From CAYPNF01 sp964411985 (GTDB lineage Bacteria > Verrucomicrobiota > Verrucomicrobiia > Limisphaerales > J093): a stretch of DNA of 64,000 bases. The stretch is taken from assembly GCA_964411985.1 (NCBI GenBank), contig CAYPNF010000013.1:84258-148257 (forward strand). Direction: 5' to 3'. The notes below the pieces were generated by a model. The model was not told where the DNA came from. It searched no databases and saw nothing but the letters and a program-made list of their open reading frames with translations. Shown in pieces: positions 36,221 to 45,381 of the stretch (position 1 is its first letter; each line of letters begins with the position of its first letter). The position numbers were made by a program, and so were the translations under genes.

Positions 36221-38419
36221 CTAGCGGAAGATGGCCCGATAGTTGAATCGGTCGTTCGGTGCGGCATCTCCGTTCAAGGTGAAGTCACTCCAGTCCCCGG
36301 TTTGCTGAATCGAGTCCGCCCATTTGAAATGCAATTCCGGGGGTGGCCCTTGGAGGCCCAAAGCTCTCCACGGAATCGCGATCTCCATCTCTAGCCCATC
36401 GTGTCGAAAACTAACTTCTTTCGGGGCATTCCAGGAGTACCCATTCCCTGCTTGTTTCTCCACCACCGCGTTTCCGGCCCGCGGGGTGGTCCGGTTGACT
36501 ACGAAGTCATATCCCATCCAATGGTTCGTGCTGTTTCCGTCGACGTCCAGGAAGAGCAACATCCAGTTCGGATCCGCTGCGGGCGTGAGTGGATCCTGAG
36601 TTCGCACGTAGAAATACGCCCCCTTGGTGTCAAAGCTGACCTTCGCGGCCACAAGGTCATTTCGTCCCGTCTGATTGCGGTAACGAGTCTTGCCGTCCCA
36701 GCCCAAATGATCGCGGCGAACCGGATCCCCGAGGGTATCACGGAACTCCGGCGAAACCTTTGCCCAATCGGCGAACTTGCCATCGATCCGAATGCGTTGG
36801 GGCTTGATGGGTTCAACCGGGCGCGCTCCCTTGTATCGGCGCACGTTCGCGACGAATTGATAGTAGAACGCGTCCCCGTGACCACCCTGCATCGGCTCAA
36901 TGTCGCGGCTGTACTCCCGATTGAACTGGTCGACAAACGACACGGGCGCATCGCCGTAGAAACCGGAATTGGTGGTGAACCGACCGGCGATCCATTCGTT
37001 CCAGCCCGTGACAAACAGGAACGCCGGGTCCACTTCAGAAGCGCGCTTCCATTGCTCGGTGAAGTTGCGACCGGTGAAATCCTGTCCCTCCGGACCCGGC
37101 TGAGCGCCGTTGTGGAAGCTACGTCCATGCGCCCGCGGATTGCTGAGCACGCTGAGGCGTCCGTCCAACGCGTTCTGGGCGACCCCCACCGCCATTTGCT
37201 CCGCCACCCCTGCGGTGTTGGTGAATACATGCTGTGGATGCACCTCCAACCACGCCCATTGATTCGGACCCGTGGGGCCGACGAAGTAATCGGGTTGGGG
37301 CTTGCGGAAGGTGAAGAAGGACTGAATCCTCGCGAGTTCCTCGTCCTGGATTCTCAGGTGCAAAGTTCGGTCGCCGCCGACGGGCGTACCGTTCACAAGT
37401 GCCTGTCCTTTGGGAAGGAGATCCTTGCTGTGCGACCACCACCCGATGTGCGCGGCGGGATCCGACATCTCCAGAAAGTATTTCCCCGGCGGCAGAGGTT
37501 CCGTCGGTTCCAGGAATTGCCAGGAGTTGTCCGGAACGTTTTCGAAAGTCCGGCTGAGCAACCGTTGCCGATCGGGATTCTCCCGATACAGGGAAAGCCG
37601 CATGCCAGCGCCGGCGCTCTTCCAAGTTGCGAAAGATCCTCCCACGGCGCTGAAGGGCTGTTCCGCTTCGAAGCTTTGGCCGAGCGCCTGGTTCGCAAGC
37701 AACTCGATCGCGCCGTCGTGTTCGCTGTTCCCAACGGTTCCGCCGAGGAGGGTCGGGTCGGCCAGGATCAGGGGCTTGCCCTCCCCACGGAACCACAATT
37801 CCGGATAGAGTCCCGGTGAATAGAGATCGTGAAACAGTTCGCGGACCACTTTGTTCGGACTCCAGAACGGCGTGAGAAATGCGATCTGAGGGGTGCGATT
37901 CCCCAGCGCTCGCATCCGGCTCCATACCCGGCACAGCGCCTGCCAACTGCGCGGATAGGTGAGCTGGTTGGTGACGTCGAAGACCACCATGTCCACCCCG
38001 GCATCACTGAGCATTTGCGCGTGCTTCGCCAGGACGGCTTCATCCTCCGAGACGTAGTAGTGGAAGATCGACTCGCCCCAGTGGTGCGGGACGTGGATGG
38101 GTCCCCACGCGGGATGCTGAGGATTCTCCATCGCTTTGGGATCCGCGGCCAGGATCTTGGTGATATCGAACGGGCCCTGCTGGCCATGTTGACCCAGCCA
38201 GAGGAAGTAGAACATCCCGACGGTCTTGCCCGCGCGTGGAGGACGAACCTCCTCGCCCAGCGGCAATCGGCGGCCCAAACCGTCCGTCGCAGCCCAAGTA
38301 TCGCTAAAATTGTCCCACCCCTCCGCAGCCGTCGCAGCCAGGGTGAAAGAGGCGACTATGAGGCCTGCCCAAAGCCTTGGGTAAGTCCTAGGTCGCAACA
38401 GAGAGAAAAGTTCCTTCAT
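36221..38419 (-). CDS. Secreted glycoside-hydrolase-like protein with C-terminal CBM9-like domain
   Basis: 732 residues from ATG 38419, giving a signal peptide (MKELFSLLRPRTYPRLWAGL then IVASFTLAATAAEG). Residues about 45-560 look like a TIM-barrel glycoside hydrolase related to the GH71/GH99 group: VGMFYFLWLGQHG, LSDAGVDMVVFDVTNQ, PLILADPTLL and FLFVTGWNEWIAGRF, where the WNEW motif is typical. The last 190 residues (IDGKFADWAKVSPEFRDTLG, then EMEIAIPWRALGL) match a CBM9/DOMON-like carbohydrate-binding domain. It may act on extracellular mannan or related glycan. Divergent from an oxidoreductase gene at 38562. Confidence 0.82.
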   Translation of the reverse strand: MKELFSLLRPRTYPRLWAGLIVASFTLAATAAEGWDNFSDTWAATDGLGRRLPLGEEVRPPRAGKTVGMFYFLWLGQHGQQGPFDITKILAADPKAMENPQHPAWGPIHVPHHWGESIFHYYVSEDEAVLAKHAQMLSDAGVDMVVFDVTNQLTYPRSWQALCRVWSRMRALGNRTPQIAFLTPFWSPNKVVRELFHDLYSPGLYPELWFRGEGKPLILADPTLLGGTVGNSEHDGAIELLANQALGQSFEAEQPFSAVGGSFATWKSAGAGMRLSLYRENPDRQRLLSRTFENVPDNSWQFLEPTEPLPPGKYFLEMSDPAAHIGWWSHSKDLLPKGQALVNGTPVGGDRTLHLRIQDEELARIQSFFTFRKPQPDYFVGPTGPNQWAWLEVHPQHVFTNTAGVAEQMAVGVAQNALDGRLSVLSNPRAHGRSFHNGAQPGPEGQDFTGRNFTEQWKRASEVDPAFLFVTGWNEWIAGRFTTNSGFYGDAPVSFVDQFNREYSRDIEPMQGGHGDAFYYQFVANVRRYKGARPVEPIKPQRIRIDGKFADWAKVSPEFRDTLGDPVRRDHLGWDGKTRYRNQTGRNDLVAAKVSFDTKGAYFYVRTQDPLTPAADPNWMLLFLDVDGNSTNHWMGYDFVVNRTTPRAGNAVVEKQAGNGYSWNAPKEVSFRHDGLEMEIAIPWRALGLQGPPPELHFKWADSIQQTGDWSDFTLNGDAAPNDRFNYRAIFR

Positions 38420-38561
38420 GTTTGATGAGGTCAACCTTAGGTCGATGGAGGGGTGTGGGCAAGGAACAAAGGCCAGCCTGAGCTGCAACCGGCCGGCATG
38501 GAAAAAGCCGGATTTGACTGGCATCATTTCCGTGGGTAATGCAAGTTGTCCACTATACCCT

Positions 38562-39932
38562 ATGAACCGTCGAAGATTTCTACAAACAAGCGGCCTTGGA
38601 TGTGCCGCCCTCGCTCTGACAAAACTCCCAGTTTTTGCGGCTGAACTGGCCGACCAGAAGAAGCGGGTCGGACTGATCGGCAGCGGCTGGTATGGCAAAG
38701 TGGATCTGCTGCGTCTCATCCAGGTCGCCCCGGTGGAAGTGGTCTCCCTTTGCGATGTGGATAAGCGAATGGTGGCTGAGGCCGCGGACATTGTGGCGGA
38801 ACGTCAGCTATCGAAGAAGAAACCACGCACCTACGGCGATTACCGGGAGATGCTCAAGGAGAAAGACCTGGATCTGGTGGTGATCGCCACCCCCGACCAT
38901 TGGCACGCCCTTCCCATGATCGCGGCGGCTCAGGCTGGCGCCGACATCTACGTGCAGAAACCAATCGGCGTGGACGTGGTCGAATGCCAGGCCATGGTGG
39001 CAGCGGCGCGCAAGCACGGTCGGGTGGTTCAGGTGGGCACCCAACGCCGCAGCACGCCCCATTTGTTCGAGGCTCGCGAATTGATCCAGGAAGGCAAGCT
39101 TGGCCGGATCGGGCTGGTGGAGACCTATTGCTACGGTCGACGCGGTATCAACAACCCTCCTGACCAGACCCCGCCGGATACCCTTGATTACGAAATGTGG
39201 ACGGGGCCTGCGCCGATGCGCCCGTTCCACGCTAACCTTCATCCCCGGAGTTGGCGTGACTATATGGAGTACGGGAATGGCACGATCGGGGACATGGGGA
39301 TTCACATGGTGGACATGGTGCGCTGGATGATGAACCGGGGCTGGCCTAAATGGATCTCCTCGACGGGTGGGAACTATTTCCACAAAGAGGGCAGGCCGAA
39401 CATCCCCGACATGCAGAACGCCACCTTTGATTATGGCGACCTGCAGATCACCTGGCAGCACCGCCATTTTGGCGACCAACCTGACCCGAAGTACTGGTGG
39501 GGCGCCAATTTCTATGGCGAAAAAGCCACGCTCAAGGCCAGCGTGTTCGGATTTGATTTCATTCCCATGGGCGGTGGATCTCCCATTCATCGCGAATGGA
39601 ATGACGCCAAAGCCAAGTACCCGGTCGACAGCGATAAGTACCCGGAGGACAAGACCGAAAAAGGCATCGAATATCATGTCGCCCCGGCCATCCGCGAACA
39701 CATGAAAGACCTGCTGCAGTGCAGCGCCAATCGGGGACGGCCCCGGGCGGATATCGAGGAGGGGAGCGCCTCCACGATTCTGTGCGTGCTGGCAAATCTT
39801 TCGCTGCAATTGAAACGGACCCTGGCATGGGATGAAGCCAAGGGCCGGGTGGTGAATGACGAAGAAGCCAATCGGCTCCTGGCGCGCCCTTACCGGGCTC
39901 CCTGGCGCCATCCCGCGCCGGAAACGGTCTGA
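38562..39932 (+). CDS. Exported Gfo/Idh/MocA family oxidoreductase (QKP variant)
   Basis: 456 residues from ATG 38562 (MNRRRFLQTSGLGCAALALT, a Tat-like signal). Rossmann domain RVGLIGSGWYGKVDLLRL, then LVVIATPDHWHALPM. The usual EKP motif reads QKP (IYVQKPIGVDVVECQ), as in some planctomycete and verrucomicrobial subfamilies. GTQRRSTPHLFEARE and GTIGDMGIHMVDMVRWMM carry the expected C-terminal family features. Divergent from the GH-like gene with 142 bp between starts, so both may share a control region. Confidence 0.9.
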   Translation: MNRRRFLQTSGLGCAALALTKLPVFAAELADQKKRVGLIGSGWYGKVDLLRLIQVAPVEVVSLCDVDKRMVAEAADIVAERQLSKKKPRTYGDYREMLKEKDLDLVVIATPDHWHALPMIAAAQAGADIYVQKPIGVDVVECQAMVAAARKHGRVVQVGTQRRSTPHLFEARELIQEGKLGRIGLVETYCYGRRGINNPPDQTPPDTLDYEMWTGPAPMRPFHANLHPRSWRDYMEYGNGTIGDMGIHMVDMVRWMMNRGWPKWISSTGGNYFHKEGRPNIPDMQNATFDYGDLQITWQHRHFGDQPDPKYWWGANFYGEKATLKASVFGFDFIPMGGGSPIHREWNDAKAKYPVDSDKYPEDKTEKGIEYHVAPAIREHMKDLLQCSANRGRPRADIEEGSASTILCVLANLSLQLKRTLAWDEAKGRVVNDEEANRLLARPYRAPWRHPAPETV

Positions 39933-39996
39933 CTGGGGACATTCTGTCTCGCTTGACCTTCCGATTCGCTCAGGTAATGTTCCTGTCAGCCGATGG

Positions 39997-40016
39997 CTGC
40001 TCTGGCTCCAGAGCAG
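39997..40016. repeat. 20-bp palindrome just upstream of the tRNA
   Basis: CTGCTCTGG-CT-CCAGAGCAG, 19 bp before the tRNA start. Could be part of the tRNA leader or a terminator for the upstream gene; no T-run follows. Confidence 0.6.
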
Positions 40017-40035
40017 TCCGTCGGCAGGTTTTGGT

Positions 40036-40110
40036 GCCAGCATAGCTCAGCGGTAGAGCATCCGATTTGTAATCGGACGGTCGCCAGTTCAATCCTGGCT
40101 GCTGGCTCCA
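40036..40110 (+). tRNA. tRNA-Thr (anticodon TGT), with encoded CCA
   Basis: Cloverleaf read by eye: acceptor GCCAGCA/TGCTGGC, D-arm GCTC...GAGC, anticodon stem TCCGA/TCGGA with loop TTTGTAA (anticodon TGT, decodes ACA), T-arm GCCAG-TTCAATC-CTGGC, then T and CCA. No mismatch in the acceptor, anticodon or T stems. No duplicated 3' end (attachment site) was seen downstream. Confidence 0.97.
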
Positions 40111-40128
40111 GTTTTGAGGAGGGGAGAG

Positions 40129-40160
40129 TATCCGCAGATATTCGGGATGTGCGCAGATGA
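40129..40160 (+). repeat. ATCCGCAGAT intergenic repeat
   Basis: TATCCGCAGATATTCGGGAT then GTGCGCAGATGA. Similar to 43594-43626 and to the reverse complement of 36146-36172. Confidence 0.6.
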
Positions 40161-40296
40161 AGCGAGGCCATAAGGCGGCTCAGTTCTGCGACGAGGGCGT
40201 CAATCAGCCCGGTTGAGGTAGTGGGGATGGGTAGGACGATCTGACTCGACCGGCATTCAGCTCTTGGGTTCCTCCCTTACGTACAACTTCTTGGGA

Positions 40297-40347
40297 GAAG
40301 GGGAAAAAGGGACAGGCAATTCTCCGACTTGTCCCCGTATCGGGCCT
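40297..40347 (+). repeat. Internally deleted copy of the 42718-42916 element
   Basis: The first 34 bp match 42718-42751 with two substitutions; the last 17 bp match 42900-42916 with one. The 148 bp between those segments are absent. Confidence 0.75.
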
Positions 40348-40412
40348 TGTTCGGCGGAGGACCCATCGGTTCATCAGCTTCTGAGAGGTCCGTTGCCGTT
40401 CGAACTTGGGAC

Positions 40413-41558
40413 TTACTTGACATACGTTTCTTCCAGCAACTTGATTACCTGCAAAAGCCCGCCTTTGGTTTCCCCGTTGCCCGCATTGGCCATGATGGCA
40501 ATGGCTATCTTGGGCTCTTTGATGATGATCGCATTGGCGAAAAACGTTCCCCCACTCCCCGTGTGGCTATAATGGTGTTTGCCCTTCACGATGTCGTTCC
40601 CCCAGCCCATCGAGTATTCTTTGGCTCCGTTGAAGATGAAATCGTAGGTGGATGCTTTGAGATAATTGTCTCTTCCATTGACGCCATTCAGGCAAAGTCG
40701 CAGGTATTTTAGGAAATCCGGAACGGTCGCATTCAGATGCCCAGCAGGGGTCGCATAGGATAAGTAGTCTTCCCCCCAATCCACAAACTTGTCGCCGTTC
40801 CAGACGGCCAACGCAGTGCCTTCTCCCCAACCCTGCTCCTTGGGAATGAGATGCCCACAGGGTTGGAATTTGCCATCGCGCTTTGGCCAACCGATTTGAA
40901 AACCGACGTCCACATCCTTGCCGGTTTTTGCCAGCAACAGGGCATAGTTCAGACCGCTTGCCTTTTCCAGCATCAAGGCTGCGAGCAGGTAGCCCAAAGT
41001 GGAATACTTGTAGGACTCGCCCGGACGGCACCGCTCTGGCTCAAGGGTCAAGGCATAGCTCGCGAACGTGGGCCAAGACAACCGGTCCTGTTTGTGAAGC
41101 GCGTTGTAACGGTCGATCAGTTCCTGCGCATGCCAGTCGTTGAAGCGATTGAGCATGGCTCGATGGGAGAGCAGGTCTTGCAGGTCGACATCATAATACT
41201 CCTCTCTGGCGGTGGGTTTCATTTCGGGATACAGATCGAAGAACTTTGTGTTCCAGCATATTTTGCCTTCATCGACGAGTCTGCCCGCCATAAAAGCCAG
41301 TAGGCCTTTTCCGAGAGAGCCAATATGAAATCGGTCATCAATGGCAAGTCGGTTGGTGGTGGCTATTTCGCTTATGCCAACACTTCCTAACAATAAAACG
41401 GCATCACAGTTGGCCACGCCAAAAGCAATCCCAGGTATATGGAAACGCGTCCTGATGGCATCAATTTCCCGAATAATGTGGGCCCGGTCTGGAGGGGCTT
41501 CAGAATAGCAGAGCGTGCTTGACAAGAGAAGACCCAGAGAGAGAAGCATGTATCTCAT
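40413..41558 (-). CDS. Secreted serine beta-lactamase-like hydrolase
   Basis: 381 residues from ATG 41558 (MRYMLLSLGLLLSSTLCYSE, a signal peptide); the frame starts earlier at 41597. The class C beta-lactamase/DD-peptidase fold motifs are visible: SLGKG (SxxK, nucleophile Ser), YSTLGY (YxN variant) and HTGSGG in place of KTG. These fit the beta-lactamase family of esterases and peptidases rather than a true drug-resistance enzyme. Stands alone on the minus strand. Confidence 0.88.
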   Translation of the reverse strand: MRYMLLSLGLLLSSTLCYSEAPPDRAHIIREIDAIRTRFHIPGIAFGVANCDAVLLLGSVGISEIATTNRLAIDDRFHIGSLGKGLLAFMAGRLVDEGKICWNTKFFDLYPEMKPTAREEYYDVDLQDLLSHRAMLNRFNDWHAQELIDRYNALHKQDRLSWPTFASYALTLEPERCRPGESYKYSTLGYLLAALMLEKASGLNYALLLAKTGKDVDVGFQIGWPKRDGKFQPCGHLIPKEQGWGEGTALAVWNGDKFVDWGEDYLSYATPAGHLNATVPDFLKYLRLCLNGVNGRDNYLKASTYDFIFNGAKEYSMGWGNDIVKGKHHYSHTGSGGTFFANAIIIKEPKIAIAIMANAGNGETKGGLLQVIKLLEETYVK

Positions 41559-41730
41559 GTCACCATGGAGTGCGTAGGAATTGACGCAGTTAGCCATTTC
41601 AGTATAGGACGCAGGACGCGCTGAAAAGTTTCAACTTCCGCCCAACGATGAGTGGAGAAACGCCGGACCAGGCGCTCTGGACCGGAAACGGGGCGCTCAT
41701 CCGGCGTTCTCTCCCACGACTGGTTGGGTG

Positions 41731-42525
41731 TCAGTAATGTAATCTGTATACAGTTTCATCCTCGTCAACGACTGAAGGCACGTGCCGGACAAGCACCTTC
41801 TGATCTGGCGACATCCCAAAAGTGTGGCCACCAGCCAAGATCGGCCCGTAATCCAATAGGTAATGTGCTGTATTGAATGCGAAATCAACCGTGTCCTCGA
41901 TCGAATGTTCAGAATCGATGATCTCAATATCCATGAATCCCAACGCGGACATCCCCTTGGTTCGAAGGCTCACCTTGCCAGCGGCCGCTGCCACACCGAA
42001 GTGGATCCAAAGGTGAAGTGGAAGATACTCAGTGGTCATCTCCGCGGCCTGCTCAACGAACATCTCGGGTGAATGAACCATGGTCGCTGCCCCCCAGTAA
42101 ACTCCAGCAGCTTGCGTCACCTCGACAACAGCGGCAACCAACTTCGTCAAATGGAATGCAGCGACCTTCTTCTCAATCACACCAGCCACGGAACAGATGA
42201 GATGAGCAGTATGATTCTCCAGCGAGGTCCGAGCCTCCGGCCACGCTAAAGATGCCGAGCAAGCGGGCTCAATGTCTCCCGAGGAGATCGGCATCGGGAT
42301 CAACCCAATCACAGCTGCGGCCTCGCCGATGTCGCAAAGCAGCGTCTGGTCCTCACGCTTGATCCGTCCGAACCTGGGCTTGTCGGACCATCGCTGCCGA
42401 AGGACGGAGGACAATACCGCGGGGTCAGGCAAAGCCGGTTGCCGAAGCGCAACCATAGCCATGAACATCGATGCGTCGCTATGGGTGCGACTGTCTTTGC
42501 CACGGTTTGCTCGAAAGATCCGCAT
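41731..42525 (-). CDS. DUF4261 domain protein
   Basis: 264 residues. Pattern (AAVIGLIPMPISSGDIE, WGAATMVHSPEMFVEQ, TKGMSALGFMDIEIIDS) matches DUF4261 proteins, which are often encoded near polymorphic toxin or surface proteins. An internal start near MFMAMVALRQP is possible. No signal peptide. Function unknown. Confidence 0.75.
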   Translation of the reverse strand: MRIFRANRGKDSRTHSDASMFMAMVALRQPALPDPAVLSSVLRQRWSDKPRFGRIKREDQTLLCDIGEAAAVIGLIPMPISSGDIEPACSASLAWPEARTSLENHTAHLICSVAGVIEKKVAAFHLTKLVAAVVEVTQAAGVYWGAATMVHSPEMFVEQAAEMTTEYLPLHLWIHFGVAAAAGKVSLRTKGMSALGFMDIEIIDSEHSIEDTVDFAFNTAHYLLDYGPILAGGHTFGMSPDQKVLVRHVPSVVDEDETVYRLHY

Positions 42526-42922
42526 ACGTGTTTACACCCAACTGTGCTTAAACGATTGCCATACGTTGATTGACTGCCGGACAAAGGCAAATTCTCCCGT
42601 GTGTAACTCGTTCCAAGGCAACCATGATGTCTCCATTAATGCGATAGCCAAACCCATATTGCAATCAGGAAGAGACGTTCTTACAAGACCCCACCCCAAA
42701 CCCCTACGTCATCCCCAGAAGGGGAAAAGGGGACAGGCAGTTCTCCGACTTCATCCTCCAAGCAACCCATGCGCTCGAAGACTCCAACGAGGCGGAGGGT
42801 CGCGGTATTCGGCTCGTGTTGCCCAGAGGTACCTGAGTTCGTCCCCCCGGCAAGCCCCCGAATATCGCACACTGGTTGCCACAGGTCCTGGAAGGACCTG
42901 TCCCCATATCGGGCCTGCCAGG
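42526..42922. other. Intergenic region holding a short inverted-repeat element
   Basis: 397 bp. Most of its right half is the element at 42718-42916. Otherwise no gene or RNA was seen. Confidence 0.55.
42718..42916. mobile_element. Candidate 199-bp non-autonomous element with terminal inverted repeats
   Basis: Inverted repeats GGGGACAGG (42729-42737) and CCTGTCCCC (42897-42905) enclose a 159-bp interior with no reading frame of note. An inner 8-bp hairpin (CAGGTCCT-GGA-AGGACCTG, 42882-42900) adjoins the right repeat. Both ends recur, joined, at 40297-40347. No transposase is present, so it would need one in trans. Confidence 0.55.
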
Positions 42923-43477
42923 CTAGCGGGCCTTCTTGGCGTCCTTCCCGGAGGTCACGGAACCCTTGTATGGATCGGAATGCCCTTGATGCAGCTTCCA
43001 ATTGGACGTGTACTTCGCGGCCAGATCGGAGTCATGGATAACGAGGAGATTCTCGGCCTTGTCCTCCTCGGCTGCCTTGGTGAAATTGAAGGAACCCGTG
43101 ATCACGGTATTCCCGTCGATCACCATCACCTTGTTGTGCGCAGTTTCGTGTTGAGCGTCGATAAAACACGGAACACCGGCCTCGCTCAGCATGCTCGCGC
43201 AACTGCGCCTCTCACCGTCCTGACTGCTGTCCAAAACCACCTGGACCTTCACGCCGCGACGGTGGGCCGCCACCAAGGCCTTGGCAATGGCGGTGGAGGT
43301 AAAGGTATAAGCCTGCACCAGAACCGTCGACTTGGCCTTGGTGAGTGTCGCCACCACGGCATCGGTGCATCCGCCCTTGGGGGAGAAGTAGACCTGGGTG
43401 TTACTAGTGTTGACCGTTTGGCCAACACCCGTGGAGGTGAGCAGCAGTGCGAGACAGACTGAGTTCGGTATCTTCAT
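42923..43477 (-). CDS. Secreted phospholipase-D-family (HKD) nuclease-like protein
   Basis: 184 residues; signal peptide (PNSVCLALLLTSTGVGQTV). One HKD motif, HNKVMVIDGNTVITGSFNF, complete with His, Lys, Asp and GSxN, as in the Nuc-type endonucleases that work as dimers. Sequence before it (VLVQAYTFTSTAIAKALVAA) also fits. Probably a periplasmic or secreted nuclease for DNA scavenging. The C-terminus is Lys/Ala-rich. Confidence 0.9.
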   Translation of the reverse strand: MKIPNSVCLALLLTSTGVGQTVNTSNTQVYFSPKGGCTDAVVATLTKAKSTVLVQAYTFTSTAIAKALVAAHRRGVKVQVVLDSSQDGERRSCASMLSEAGVPCFIDAQHETAHNKVMVIDGNTVITGSFNFTKAAEEDKAENLLVIHDSDLAAKYTSNWKLHQGHSDPYKGSVTSGKDAKKAR

Positions 43478-43593
43478 GCCAATGACGAGTTCAATCTATA
43501 CCTCGGAAGTCTCGATTTGCCACTACAAGCTTAGAAAGATCCTCAAAGTAGCTGTGCCCAGATTCCCCCCCAAGGTAAGAGATCGAAGAAGAT

Positions 43594-43626
43594 CATCCGC
43601 AGATTTGCAGGATGTTCGCAGATGAA
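43594..43626 (+). repeat. ATCCGCAGAT intergenic repeat
   Basis: CATCCGCAGATTTGCAGG then ATGTTCGCAGATGAA, similar to 40129-40160. Lies just before the AAA ATPase gene. Confidence 0.6.
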
Positions 43627-43737
43627 AGCTGTGAGACCGTTCTCTTCTGGTACCTGCTATTCGCGTTCCTCTCGACCTCGAAATGCCGTTCTTTCCAATT
43701 GAACGAATGCACCCAGCCAAATACCGTGACGTCAGCC

Positions 43738-44898
43738 ATGCTTCAGACCCTCGCCATCGAGAACTATCGCTCGCTTCGGAGTGTCCTGGTTCCATTAGGC
43801 AGGTTGAATGTCATCCGCGGCGCAAACGGATCGGGAAAGTCGAATCTCTACAAAGCCTTGCGGCTGCTGGCCGACACGGCGTCAGGGGGCGTGGTTAGTT
43901 CCCTGGCGCGCGAAGGGGGGCTCAAGTCCACCTTTTGGGCCGGACCGGAAAAGATATCCCGGGACATGCGAGCCGGTCGTGTCCCCGTCCAGGGGACCCA
44001 ACGCAAAGACCCGGTACGTTTGAAGCTGGGCTTCTCCAGTGATGAGTTTGGGTATGGCATCACGATGGGACTCCCCACCCCTTCCGACTCCGCGTTTTCA
44101 CTGGATCCGGAGATCAAGCGCGAGTGCATCTGGTCGGGTCCGTTCTGTCGGCCTGAGCGACTCTTGGTGGACCGCAACGGACCAGCGGTGCGCGCTCGCA
44201 CGGAGGAAGGCTGGAAGACAATCGCCGATGGTCTAAGTCTATTTGAAAGTATCTTTGTCCAGATCGCCGACCCCAATCGGACTCCTGAAGTCCTGCTGCT
44301 GCGAGAAACGATCCGCGGTTGGCGGTTCTACGACCAACTTCGCACCGATATGGATGCGCCATGCCGCACCCCACGGCTGGGTACTCGCACCCCAGTGCTG
44401 AGTCATGACGGGGCGGATCTGGCGGCGGCTATCCAGACGATCCGAGAGATGGGTGACGAGGAGGCCGTACGTAGTTCTATCGACGCGGCGTTTCCGGGAG
44501 CCAGGTTGGATATTGCCACGGAGTCCGATGGCCGGTTCGGGCTCGAATTCCAACAAAAGGGCTTGCTGCGCCCCCTCAACGGAAGCGAGTTGTCGGATGG
44601 CACCTTGCGTTTCCTGTTGTGGCTGGCTGCGCTGCTCACGCCGCGCCCGCCTGCCATGATGGTGCTGAACGAGCCCGAAACCAGCTTGCATCCTGATTTG
44701 CTCCCGGCGCTATCACAACTCATCGTCAAAGCTGCGGCACAAACGCAGTTATGGGTCGTAACCCATTCGCCGGTCTTGCTTGAGGCACTTCAACAGGAAC
44801 CGGACACTCGGGTTATCGAGTTGGAAAAGGAGTTTGGCCAAACGCAAGTGAAAGGACAGGGCCTGCTGGATCGGCCACCCTGGCGGTGGATCGAGTGA
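43738..44898 (+). CDS. AAA (OLD/RecF-like) ATPase
   Basis: 386 residues from ATG 43738 (MLQTLAIENYRSLRSVLVPL). Walker A GANGSGKSNLYKA near residues 29-41; the Walker B-like segment PAMMVLNEPETSLHPDLLPA and LWVVTHSPVLLEAL show an ABC/SMC-like ATPase of the AAA_21 type. No nuclease (TOPRIM) domain is present after the ATPase. These proteins act in DNA metabolism or toxin-antitoxin-like defence. Next gene begins 6 bp downstream. Role unknown. Confidence 0.88.
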   Translation: MLQTLAIENYRSLRSVLVPLGRLNVIRGANGSGKSNLYKALRLLADTASGGVVSSLAREGGLKSTFWAGPEKISRDMRAGRVPVQGTQRKDPVRLKLGFSSDEFGYGITMGLPTPSDSAFSLDPEIKRECIWSGPFCRPERLLVDRNGPAVRARTEEGWKTIADGLSLFESIFVQIADPNRTPEVLLLRETIRGWRFYDQLRTDMDAPCRTPRLGTRTPVLSHDGADLAAAIQTIREMGDEEAVRSSIDAAFPGARLDIATESDGRFGLEFQQKGLLRPLNGSELSDGTLRFLLWLAALLTPRPPAMMVLNEPETSLHPDLLPALSQLIVKAAAQTQLWVVTHSPVLLEALQQEPDTRVIELEKEFGQTQVKGQGLLDRPPWRWIE

Positions 44899-44904
44899 CG
44901 GACT

Positions 44905-45381
44905 ATGAACCTAAGAGCCTATCAACCTGCGGATTTGCCGCGAGTGATCGATCTTTACACGGCCTCGATTCGCACCCTGGCCGCCCCTTACTATTCCCCC
45001 GAGCAGCTCGTCGCGTGGGCACCCGACCAGCCCGATGTGGCTCGCTGGCAGGCACGATTGGCGCCGCTGTCCATACTGGTGGCGGAGATCGAGGGCGCGC
45101 TGGCCGGTTTTGCAGCCTATACCCTTGAGGGCTACCAGGACTTCCTCTTCACGCATCCCGCTTTCGCTCGTCGCGGCGTTGCCACCCGGCTCTATCTCCA
45201 GACGGAGTCAGTCCTGCGGGCGGCGGGGGTCCAGAAGATCACCACCCACGCCAGCCTTGCGGCGCGCCCGTTCTTCGAGCATCACGGGTTCCGAGTGGAT
45301 ACGGAGGAGTGTGTCGAGTGCCGTGGCGCTTATCTTCGTCGGTTTGCGATGCAGAAGGAACTCCAACAGGAGCGACTATGA
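44905..45381 (+). CDS. GNAT family N-acetyltransferase
   Basis: 158 residues. The acetyl-CoA-binding motif is seen as HPAFARRGVATRLY (R/QxxGxG/A-like), followed by LAARPFFEHHGFRVD. Length is typical. Substrate unknown. Follows the AAA ATPase by 6 bp and overlaps the DUF4177 gene by 4 bp, so the three form an operon. Confidence 0.9.
   Translation: MNLRAYQPADLPRVIDLYTASIRTLAAPYYSPEQLVAWAPDQPDVARWQARLAPLSILVAEIEGALAGFAAYTLEGYQDFLFTHPAFARRGVATRLYLQTESVLRAAGVQKITTHASLAARPFFEHHGFRVDTEECVECRGAYLRRFAMQKELQQERL

Larger units (their letters stand above)
40111..40412. other. Intergenic region after the tRNA, with a 51-bp repeat remnant
   Basis: 302 bp. Contains an ATCCGCAGAT repeat (40129-40160) and a 51-bp sequence (40297-40347) matching the two ends of the element at 42718-42916. 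No gene seen. Confidence 0.55.

Noticed and set aside
36401..37819. 472-residue plus-strand frame antisense to the GH-like gene
   Set aside because: Reverse complement of coding sequence with better family support on the other strand.
38562..39932. QKP replacing EKP as evidence of an inactive oxidoreductase
   Set aside because: The QKP form is familiar in exported subfamilies from these phyla and the remaining motifs are intact, so inactivity is not supported.
40036..40110. tRNA gene as an integration site for a mobile island
   Set aside because: No duplicate of the tRNA 3' end was found in the downstream region and no integrase gene is present; the accessory island lies elsewhere (4.7-14.4 kb).
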